DNA from: CAXBDP01 sp964598395
GTDB taxonomy: Bacteria; Bacteroidota; Bacteroidia; Cytophagales; Cyclobacteriaceae
Length of the DNA: 58,388 bases
NCBI GenBank assembly: GCA_964598395.1
Contig: CAZRBW010000013.1
Coordinates: forward strand, 1-58,388
Direction: 5' to 3'
Numbering within the stretch: the first letter of the stretch is position 1; each line of letters opens with the position of its first letter. The position numbers and the translations under genes were made by a program. A model generated the notes under the pieces. It worked only from the letters and a program-made list of their open reading frames with translations, ran no database searches and had not been told where the DNA came from. This document shows, piece after piece, positions 50,555 to 57,601 of the stretch.

Positions 50555-51484
50555 ATGAGATACTCAAAGGAATTTAAAGTAGGCATATTAGTGACAGCGG
50601 CAATTGCCATATTCTATGTTGGGTTTAATTACCTCAAAGGGATCGAGGTATTCAATAAATCAGCAAAGTATTATGCCATTTATGAAAATATCGATGGTCT
50701 TACTGTTTCAAATCCTGTTGTCATTAATGGTTTAAGTGTTGGTCGTGTTTCTTCTATAAGATTGGACCAAAAAAACAATAATCAAATAGTAGTAGAGCTC
50801 CAGGTAGTTGACGGCTTAGTGCTTGGCGATAGTACTGTTGCCCTTTTAATCAATAGTGATTTCTTAGGAAGTAAAGCCATCGAATTGCAAATTGGGCCAT
50901 TGAAAAACCTTATCGAAAGCGGCGACACTTTGATAGGTAGTATAGATCCAAGTATTACTGAATTTTTGAAAGATAATGCATTACCTGTAGCCAATAGTCT
51001 GGGCGTTACGCTTAGAGCAATCAATAATATTCTTGATGACTTCTCAGGAAATGGGCCAAAAGTCAATGACATGGTAGATCAAGTGCAAGCTACAACGCAT
51101 ATCATTCGAGATATGGCGCAAGAAAATCGACGAAATGTACGCGTGCTTACCCAAAATCTAACTGAATTAAGTGCTGAGCTAAACCTAATTTCAAAGGAAA
51201 TTTCTCCTTTGATGGGGAAAATTGATGTAGTAGCAGATTCATTGCAGCAATTAAGCTTTTCAGAATCGTTCAATAAAATAAATCAATCTCTCGATGAGCT
51301 AAATTTATTTCTGGCCAAGCTCAACGAAAATGACGGGACCCTGCAAAAAATGCTTGATGATGAAGCTCTTTATAACAATCTGAATAAGAGTGCGGCAAGC
51401 CTAGATAGCCTACTGAAGGATATGAAGGATAACCCAAATCGTTATGTTCATTTTTCTCTCTTTGGCCGCAAAAATCAAGACTAA
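50555..51484 (+). CDS. MlaD/Mce family lipid-transport protein
   Basis: A 309-aa inner-membrane-anchored protein: one N-terminal helix (FKVGILVTAAIAIFYVGFNY), then one Mce domain (YENIDGLTVSNPVVINGLSV and GRVSSIRLDQ). A long helical region follows. Mce/MlaD proteins form hexameric rings carrying phospholipids between membranes. No MlaE permease or MlaF ATPase is nearby, so the partners lie elsewhere. Confidence 0.9.
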   Translation: MRYSKEFKVGILVTAAIAIFYVGFNYLKGIEVFNKSAKYYAIYENIDGLTVSNPVVINGLSVGRVSSIRLDQKNNNQIVVELQVVDGLVLGDSTVALLINSDFLGSKAIELQIGPLKNLIESGDTLIGSIDPSITEFLKDNALPVANSLGVTLRAINNILDDFSGNGPKVNDMVDQVQATTHIIRDMAQENRRNVRVLTQNLTELSAELNLISKEISPLMGKIDVVADSLQQLSFSESFNKINQSLDELNLFLAKLNENDGTLQKMLDDEALYNNLNKSAASLDSLLKDMKDNPNRYVHFSLFGRKNQD

Positions 51485-51573
51485 GCCATTTTACCTTTCT
51501 TCCATTTTCCCTTCCAAAATTCATTGTGATTGTTGTATTTTGGCTTCCAAATACACGCAAACAGTAATTTGAT

Positions 51574-53202
51574 ATGGACTTAAATTATCTTCGCAACGAG
51601 GACGAAATGAAACAACTTTGCTACAAGCTGAGCGAAAAGAGAAAGAAGGTTTTTGAAGGAGGTGGGCAAAAGCGAATTGATTCACATCATGCAAAGGGCA
51701 AACTCACAGCTAGAGAGCGAATTGACTATCTGACTGATGATCATAGCAACTTCCTCGAAATTGGCACATTTGCCGGCGATGGTATGTACGAAGAAGAAGG
51801 TGGCTGTCCATCTGGTGGAGTGGTAATGGGAATTGGATACGTAAGTGGCAGACAGTGTGTAATTGTTGCCAATGATGCCACAGTGAAAGCTGGCGCATGG
51901 TTTCCTATTACAGCCAAAAAGAATATGCGGGCACAGGAAATTGCCATGGAAAATCGTTTGCCAATTATTTACTTGGTAGATAGTGCAGGCGTTTATCTTC
52001 CAATGCAAGATGAAATTTTCCCTGACAAGGAACACTTCGGAAGGCAGTTTAGAAATAATGCTAAAATGACTTCCATGGGTATCGTGCAGATTGCTGCCAT
52101 CATGGGAAGCTGTGTGGCGGGAGGAGCATATCTACCCATAATGTCCGACGAGGCATTAATAGTAGATGGTACTGGCTCTATATTCCTTGCGGGCTCTTAT
52201 TTAGTAAAAGCCGCAATAGGTGAAGATGTAGATAATGAAACGCTTGGTGGCGCTACTACTCATTGCGAGATTTCTGGCGTTACCGACAATAAATTCCCAG
52301 ATGATAAAGCCTGTTTGGATGCAATCAGAGGAATGTTCGATAAGATGGGGCATGATCTCAAAGCAGGCTTCGATAGAGCTGAATCTGCACCTCCCGCTGA
52401 TACTGGCAAAGACTTGAGAGGCTTAATGCCTGCAGATAGAACCAAGCCTTATGATACATTAGAAGTCATCAAACAGATTGTAGATAAATCAGAGTTTGAT
52501 GAATATAAAGCGCTTTACGGCAAATCCATAATCTGTGGATACGGAAGAGTAGATGGCTGGGCAGTGGGTATTGTTGCCAATCAGCGATTAATCGTAAAAA
52601 ACAAAAAGGGCGAGATGCAAATGGGTGGAGTAATCTACTCGGATAGCGCTGATAAAGCAGCTCGTTTTATTATGAATTGCAATCAGCGTAAAATTCCACT
52701 AGTATTCTTGCAAGATGTGAGTGGCTTTATGGTTGGCTCAAGAGCAGAGCAAGGTGGCATTATTAAAGATGGAGCCAAAATGGTGAATGCACTTGCCAAT
52801 TCCGTAGTTCCCAAATTCACTATTGTAATGGGCAACTCCTACGGAGCGGGTAATTATGCAATGTGTGGCAAAGCGTATGATCCGCGATTGATCGTAGCTT
52901 GGCCTACCGCCCAAATCGCCGTAATGAGTGGTGCAGCAGCAGCCAAAACCCTATTGCAAATAAAAGTGGCAAACCTAAAGGCAAAAGGAGAGGTTATTAA
53001 TCCTGACGTTGAGAAGGATTTGCTAGATAAAATCACAGCAAGCTACAATGAGCAATTGAGCCCATACTATGCAGCGTCTCGACTTTGGGTAGATGATATT
53101 ATCGACCCGATGGAAACAAGAAAAGTGATTTCAATGGGAATTGAAGCAGCGAATAATGCGCCAATTACTGAGAGATTTAATGTAGGTGTTATCCAGACCT
53201 AA
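51574..53202 (+). CDS. acyl-CoA carboxylase beta subunit (methylcrotonyl-CoA type)
   Basis: Carboxyltransferase, 542 aa. HAKGKLTARERIDYLTD, the acyl-CoA motif MGSCVAGGAYLPIM and the carboxybiotin motif GNSYGAGNYAMCGKAYDPR are present. The GNYAMCGKAYDP form is typical of methylcrotonyl-CoA or geranyl-CoA carboxylase beta subunits (leucine breakdown), different from the PccB-type protein at 34203. No biotin-carboxylase gene is adjacent. Two octamers (52117, 52390). The next gene begins 6 bases later. Confidence 0.92.
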   Translation: MDLNYLRNEDEMKQLCYKLSEKRKKVFEGGGQKRIDSHHAKGKLTARERIDYLTDDHSNFLEIGTFAGDGMYEEEGGCPSGGVVMGIGYVSGRQCVIVANDATVKAGAWFPITAKKNMRAQEIAMENRLPIIYLVDSAGVYLPMQDEIFPDKEHFGRQFRNNAKMTSMGIVQIAAIMGSCVAGGAYLPIMSDEALIVDGTGSIFLAGSYLVKAAIGEDVDNETLGGATTHCEISGVTDNKFPDDKACLDAIRGMFDKMGHDLKAGFDRAESAPPADTGKDLRGLMPADRTKPYDTLEVIKQIVDKSEFDEYKALYGKSIICGYGRVDGWAVGIVANQRLIVKNKKGEMQMGGVIYSDSADKAARFIMNCNQRKIPLVFLQDVSGFMVGSRAEQGGIIKDGAKMVNALANSVVPKFTIVMGNSYGAGNYAMCGKAYDPRLIVAWPTAQIAVMSGAAAAKTLLQIKVANLKAKGEVINPDVEKDLLDKITASYNEQLSPYYAASRLWVDDIIDPMETRKVISMGIEAANNAPITERFNVGVIQT

Positions 53203-53208
53203 TATCGT

Positions 53209-54063
53209 ATGACGGGAGAAGAATTAAATAATAATGAGCTAAGTGCCTTGGTTTCTCTTTTGGAAGATGATGACAGAGAAGTACTTCATCATGTGCAAGG
53301 CAAAATCATTTCGCTTGGCTCAGGTATTATTCCCTTTTTGGAAGATAAATGGGAGAATAGCTTCAATCCTTCTCTCCAAAAGCGCATTGAAGAACTTATT
53401 CATACACTTCAGTTTACAGAAGTAAAGCAGCGCCTACTGCAATGGAAAAGTAGCGAAGAGCAGGACCTGCTCGAAGGACTTTGGGCAATCGCTACTTATT
53501 CTTATCCCGATTTGCTTCTAAGTGATTTGCGCAAAGAAATCGAGCAAATCTACTATGAAACTTGGATGCAATTCAAGGACGACGCCCACCCGCTGGATTT
53601 GGTTAAGATTATCAATAGCGTAATTTTCTCAAAACTCAGATTCAGCCCGAATACCAAAAATTTCCATTCACCCGGCAACTCTATGATTAACGTGGTGCTG
53701 GAAACTAAGAGGGGAAATCCCATATCTCTTTGTGCTGTTTATTTATTGATTTCTCAAAAATTGAAAATGCCGATTTTCGGTGTCAATCTTCCCAATTTAT
53801 TTATTCTTACCTATAAAAAGGGCGATGTTCAATTTTATATCAATGCCTTCAATCGTGGGATTATTTTTTCGCGGGAGGATATAGATCAGTATATTTCTCA
53901 ATTGCAGATTCAGCCTGAGGAGAAATTTTATCAGCCTTGCAGCAATTTCGATTTGATTACTCGCAGCTTGCGCAATCTTTCAATGTCCTTTGAAAAGCTT
54001 GGAGAGCTCACTAAAAAAGAAGAGATCAACGAATTGATCTCTTTACTTAGCGACAACGAATAA
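53209..54063 (+). CDS. transglutaminase-like (Transglut_core2/SirB1 type) protein
   Basis: A 284-aa protein. The N-terminal half is helical and repeat-like (ELSALVSLLEDDDREVLHHV); the second half is the transglutaminase-like core (VVLETKRGNPISLCAVYLLI). A Cys is present where the catalytic Cys is expected, but the usual PxHF motif reads VNLPNLFIL, so the catalytic His is missing. It may be a pseudo-enzyme or structural protein. No signal peptide. It follows the carboxyltransferase by 6 bases. One octamer (53871). Confidence 0.75.
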   Translation: MTGEELNNNELSALVSLLEDDDREVLHHVQGKIISLGSGIIPFLEDKWENSFNPSLQKRIEELIHTLQFTEVKQRLLQWKSSEEQDLLEGLWAIATYSYPDLLLSDLRKEIEQIYYETWMQFKDDAHPLDLVKIINSVIFSKLRFSPNTKNFHSPGNSMINVVLETKRGNPISLCAVYLLISQKLKMPIFGVNLPNLFILTYKKGDVQFYINAFNRGIIFSREDIDQYISQLQIQPEEKFYQPCSNFDLITRSLRNLSMSFEKLGELTKKEEINELISLLSDNE

Positions 54064-54065
54064 TT

Positions 54066-54653
54066 TTAGTTTTTGATGATACAGCCAACGGGTCTTACAT
54101 AAGGCCTTGCTGGTGCTCTATTCCCAAGCAATGCATCAATTGCGCCAGCCAAATACTGCTCTCGTACCTGATTAGCGACTTGAGGATTGTCATCAATCGC
54201 TCCAGAGTAAATTACATCAAAGCCATTCGCCGATGGCTTCAATAAAAAAGCCTCAGGCGTTTTGCTTGCCTTGAAAATGTCTAAAGCCTTACGTTCCTTA
54301 TCACTCAAATAAGGAAATGAAAAAGATGATGATCGTACTTTCTCAGCCATTTCTTCAATAGATTCTGCAGGATTATCATCTGGGCTGTTCGAGTTGATTA
54401 GCACCATTTGAATGCCCTGAGAGGCATACTTATTTGCCAAGTCATTAATTCTATCTTCGTACAATTTCGAAAATGGACAATAATTACTCGTGAAAATTAC
54501 GACAATCCCTTTTTTGGCGGAGAAGCTCGAAAGAGCAATTTCAGATTTATCACTAGCATTGATCAAACTTACATCGCTTACGGTCTTCACTTGAGCAATA
54601 CTTGCTGAGTGAATAAAAATTGCTGTGAATAGGAGGAAAAATATTTTTTTCAT
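54066..54653 (-). CDS. exported redoxin-like thioredoxin-fold protein
   Basis: A 195-aa protein with a signal peptide (FFLLFTAIFIHSASIAQV) and a thioredoxin fold of the AhpC/redoxin type. The active region reads VVIFTSNYCPFSKLYEDRI: one Cys instead of CxxC, so it resembles a peroxiredoxin-like or single-Cys reductase. The C-terminal VRPVGCIIKN motif carries a second conserved Cys that might serve as resolving Cys. It is convergent with the transglutaminase-like gene and one base from the phosphopantetheinyl transferase gene on the same strand. Confidence 0.82.
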   Translation of the reverse strand: MKKIFFLLFTAIFIHSASIAQVKTVSDVSLINASDKSEIALSSFSAKKGIVVIFTSNYCPFSKLYEDRINDLANKYASQGIQMVLINSNSPDDNPAESIEEMAEKVRSSSFSFPYLSDKERKALDIFKASKTPEAFLLKPSANGFDVIYSGAIDDNPQVANQVREQYLAGAIDALLGNRAPARPYVRPVGCIIKN

Positions 54654-54654
54654 T

Positions 54655-55293
54655 TTAGTCTAAGTTATAAGCGACAATGCAATCTTCGTACCGCCTAATT
54701 TCCAAGCGATGAGCGGCTTGTTGTTTGTTTTTTGCCACTGTTCCTGCAAAATACATTGGATCTTCATCATTTGCCACTTTTATATGCATGTGCTCTCGGA
54801 AATCCAGCTTTTTGCGCCCCCATATTTTATAAAGTGTTTCCTTTAGACACCAAGCAATGAGCGCATTTTCAGCTGAATTGCCAAATGCATCCATTTCATT
54901 TTCATTCAGAAATTTTCGTTTGATCCGAAATGCCCTTTCACCATGCGTTTCGATGTCTATACCAACAGGATGCTTTTTATGCAGAATCACTGCGGCATAT
55001 CCATGACTGTGGGAAAAAGAAATATGATAAGAGCGTTTGAGTAATTTAGGTTTGTTGAATTTGGTTTTGTAAACACTTGTAGCTTTGAGTTTTGCATTTT
55101 CGAAAATTGCATGTAGCGCCATCCGCAAACTTAGCCACTCTAATCGGCGGGAGGAAAGGTTAATCGTTTCGAAATCCTCCCGCTCATTTTCCAGCCAATT
55201 ATAGGTGGCAGTCAATTCTTCTTCCGACTCAGTAATCTTCCAAATACTTATATATCCTCCATTTTCTAATTTTTCTAAATGGAACAGCGGCAT
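54655..55293 (-). CDS. 4'-phosphopantetheinyl transferase superfamily protein
   Basis: A 212-aa Sfp-like enzyme that attaches 4'-phosphopantetheine to carrier proteins. HISFSHSHGYAAVILHKKHP followed by VGIDIE (metal-binding Asp and Glu, about residues 91-117) and the WCLKETLYKIWG motif (about 151) are both present. No carrier-protein or synthase cluster is nearby, so the substrate is unknown. Two octamers facing each other (55147 and 55176) lie in this gene. Confidence 0.9.
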   Translation of the reverse strand: MPLFHLEKLENGGYISIWKITESEEELTATYNWLENEREDFETINLSSRRLEWLSLRMALHAIFENAKLKATSVYKTKFNKPKLLKRSYHISFSHSHGYAAVILHKKHPVGIDIETHGERAFRIKRKFLNENEMDAFGNSAENALIAWCLKETLYKIWGRKKLDFREHMHIKVANDEDPMYFAGTVAKNKQQAAHRLEIRRYEDCIVAYNLD

Positions 55294-55300
55294 AAAAATG

Positions 55301-55308
55301 TATGTTTG
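55301..55308 (+). promoter_or_regulatory. -7 element before the WD40 gene
   Basis: TATGTTTG followed by TGCAGGG. Transcription would begin near 55314, after the earliest ATG (55302), supporting ATG 55350 as the true start of the WD40 gene. Confidence 0.45.
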
Positions 55309-55349
55309 TGCAGGGTAAAGTAAAGGATTTTGCTTGTAAATTTACCATA

Positions 55350-56273
55350 ATGATTAGACCAACAGTAGAAAAACTGCATACGCTGCGAGGACATTCCGAT
55401 TGTGTTTACACTTTGGTGGCAGGCCCGAGCGAGCATGAATTTTTCTCGGCGGGAGGTGATGGATTTGTTGTAATGTGGGATTTGCATAAGCCTGAAACAG
55501 GCCGGTTGATAGCCAAAGTAAGTGCTTCGGTTTATGCTCTTCATTTCGATAAAGCTAGTAATGAGCTGATTATAGGGCAAAATTACGAGGGCATCCAAAT
55601 AGTGAATGTGAAGGAAATGAAAGTAATTGGCTCAGTGAAAATTACTTCTGCAGCTATTTTTGATATACAGCGAATTGGGAACGATATTTTTGTAGCAACG
55701 GGAGACGGTGTAGTGATCGTAGTCGATAGGCAAACAATGGCTGTTCGCAAGCATATCAAAGCTTCTGACAAAAGTGCACGAACAATGGCAATTGATGCTT
55801 CTACAAATCAATTGGCGGTAGGCTATAGCGATAATAATATCAGACTTTTCGGTTTGCGTAGTTTCGAACCCAAAGCATTGATCAAAGGGCATGAGAATTC
55901 GGTGTTTACCTTGCAATTTCAAGGTGTAAATGCTGATTTGATTAGTGCGGGCAGAGATGCTAATTTCAAAGTTTGGGATGGAGAAAATAATTATCAGCCG
56001 AAACATTCCGTTGTAGCTCATATGTTTGCTATCAATCACCTAGACTTTAGTCCTGATAATAAACATTTCGTAACTTGTAGCATGGACAAATCCATAAAGA
56101 TTTGGGATGCTCAAAATTATAAACTTTTGAAAGTGATAGACAAATCGAGGCATGCAGGTCATGGCACAAGTGTAAATAGATTGCTTTGGACGGATTATCA
56201 AAATCAATTGATTTCAGCTTCGGATGATCGTACACTTTCGGTTTGGCAAATAAATTTCCCATCTTTATTATAA
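55350..56273 (+). CDS. WD40 repeat protein
   Basis: A 307-aa beta-propeller from ATG 55350 (MIRPTVEKLHTLRGHSDCVY). The open frame reaches upstream to 55302 but a promoter element overlaps that region. Several WD repeats are visible: GHSDCVYTLVAGPSE...VVMWDL, GHENSVFTLQFQG...FKVWDG, AHMFAINHLDFSPDNKHFVT...IKIWDA and VNRLLWTDY...LSVWQI. About seven blades fit the length. Cytoplasmic, probably a protein-interaction scaffold. One octamer (55449). Confidence 0.88.
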   Translation: MIRPTVEKLHTLRGHSDCVYTLVAGPSEHEFFSAGGDGFVVMWDLHKPETGRLIAKVSASVYALHFDKASNELIIGQNYEGIQIVNVKEMKVIGSVKITSAAIFDIQRIGNDIFVATGDGVVIVVDRQTMAVRKHIKASDKSARTMAIDASTNQLAVGYSDNNIRLFGLRSFEPKALIKGHENSVFTLQFQGVNADLISAGRDANFKVWDGENNYQPKHSVVAHMFAINHLDFSPDNKHFVTCSMDKSIKIWDAQNYKLLKVIDKSRHAGHGTSVNRLLWTDYQNQLISASDDRTLSVWQINFPSLL

Positions 56274-56298
56274 TCGACTTCTAATATCAGCATATACT

Positions 56299-57237
56299 AT
56301 GAAAATTACACCTCTTGAAATACGACAAAAAACCTTCGAAAAAGCATTCAGAGGATACGATAAAGATGAAGTGACGTCTTATCTCAATTCACTTTCGATG
56401 GCTTGGGACAGAATGATCGAGGATAATAATGAGCTCAAAGCAAAGCTTGATGCAGCCGTAAAGGATGTAGAGAAAATGAAGCAAGTGGAATCCACACTTT
56501 TCAAAACCCTGCGTACTGCCGAAGAAACTGGCGCTACAGTAGTGCAGCAAGCCAACAAAGCCGCTGAACTTAGCATCAAAGAAGCCGAAATGAAATCACA
56601 AAAGCTAGTCGAAGATGCCCAACGAAGAGCAAGAGAAATTCAAGAGCAAGCCGAGGACAATGCAAAGGATATCATCTCTGCTATGGAAGCAGAAGTGAAA
56701 TTACTCGAAGAGGCTTTTAAGGATATTCAAGGTACTCGTAATGATTTTATCACAGATATGCGCAATACAGTGAATAATTTGCTCAAAAAAGTAGATAAAC
56801 TAGAACTGCGTGCTGACGATTACGATGTGAGTGGCATACTAAGGCAAGCTCGTAGTGTTTCTCGCAAGGTGAAAGGACTAGAATCGTGGGATAATGTGCA
56901 TGAGCGAGTAGAGGAATTGCCAATAGAAGAAGTGGAAGATATTGAGGAAGTGGAGGTTGACCCTAGGCAAAAATTTATAGACAATGAAGAAATAGAAGCA
57001 GAGTTTGGTGAGCAATATGACAGCGAAAAGTATAATGAGCAGGAGGAAGAAGAGGATGTTGAGGAAGAAGAGCTGAAAATGGAAACACGCTTTGTAGCAC
57101 CTCCTGCCAATTCTGTTAATACTGCCAATCAGAAAATTGTCCACCAACTAGGTGAGGACGATGATGATGAAGTGAATAAAACCGATACACCAATTAATAA
57201 GTCAAATAAAGGAGGTTCTTTTTTCGATGAAATATAA
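56299..57237 (+). CDS. DivIVA-domain coiled-coil protein
   Basis: A 312-aa protein. The N-terminal DivIVA motif KITPLEIRQKTFEKAFRGYD (residues 2-21), then DKDEVTSYLNSLSMAWDRMI, gives the membrane-curvature domain. A coiled coil covers about residues 35-165 (NELKAKLDAAVKDVEKMKQV). The rest is a disordered, highly acidic tail (EQEEEEDVEEEELKMETR). DivIVA is best known from Gram-positives; Bacteroidota have such proteins too, with unclear roles. Its end overlaps folB by 11 bases, so the pair is probably coupled. Confidence 0.86.
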   Translation: MKITPLEIRQKTFEKAFRGYDKDEVTSYLNSLSMAWDRMIEDNNELKAKLDAAVKDVEKMKQVESTLFKTLRTAEETGATVVQQANKAAELSIKEAEMKSQKLVEDAQRRAREIQEQAEDNAKDIISAMEAEVKLLEEAFKDIQGTRNDFITDMRNTVNNLLKKVDKLELRADDYDVSGILRQARSVSRKVKGLESWDNVHERVEELPIEEVEDIEEVEVDPRQKFIDNEEIEAEFGEQYDSEKYNEQEEEEDVEEEELKMETRFVAPPANSVNTANQKIVHQLGEDDDDEVNKTDTPINKSNKGGSFFDEI

Positions 57238-57601
57238 ATTGGCACCTGGAGAGGTTAGGCTTAATAGTATCGAATTCTTTGCATTCCACGGAGTTCAAGC
57301 CGAAGAACAAAAAATAGGCAACCGATATGTGGTTGATATTTTAGCAAAAGGAAATTTAAGTTTAGCTGCGAATGAAGATGATCTTGATGGAACGATTGAC
57401 TATAGCACTTTGTATCGCATCACTAAGGAAGTAATGGAGCAACCTGCTAAACTATTGGAAAACCTTGCTTTCAAAATTGCCGAGAAAGCTCTTAACGAAA
57501 TCACGCTTATAGATTCTATAGAAGTAAAAGTAGCCAAGATGAATCCACCAATTGGCGCCTTGGCTAAAGAATCATCCGCCACCTTAACCTTATCAAGATG
57601 A
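57227..57601 (+). CDS. folB: dihydroneopterin aldolase
   Basis: Folate-pathway enzyme forming 6-hydroxymethyl-dihydropterin and glycolaldehyde; 124 aa, homo-octamer family. RLNSIEFFAFHGVQAEEQKI carries the conserved His-Gly and Glu. DGTIDYSTLYRITKEVMEQP, LLENLAFKIAEKAL and VAKMNPPIGA with its Pro-rich loop match the family. The start ATG 57227 lies inside the DivIVA gene, and the stop overlaps the next ATG by 4 bases. Confidence 0.93.
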   Translation: MKYKLAPGEVRLNSIEFFAFHGVQAEEQKIGNRYVVDILAKGNLSLAANEDDLDGTIDYSTLYRITKEVMEQPAKLLENLAFKIAEKALNEITLIDSIEVKVAKMNPPIGALAKESSATLTLSR

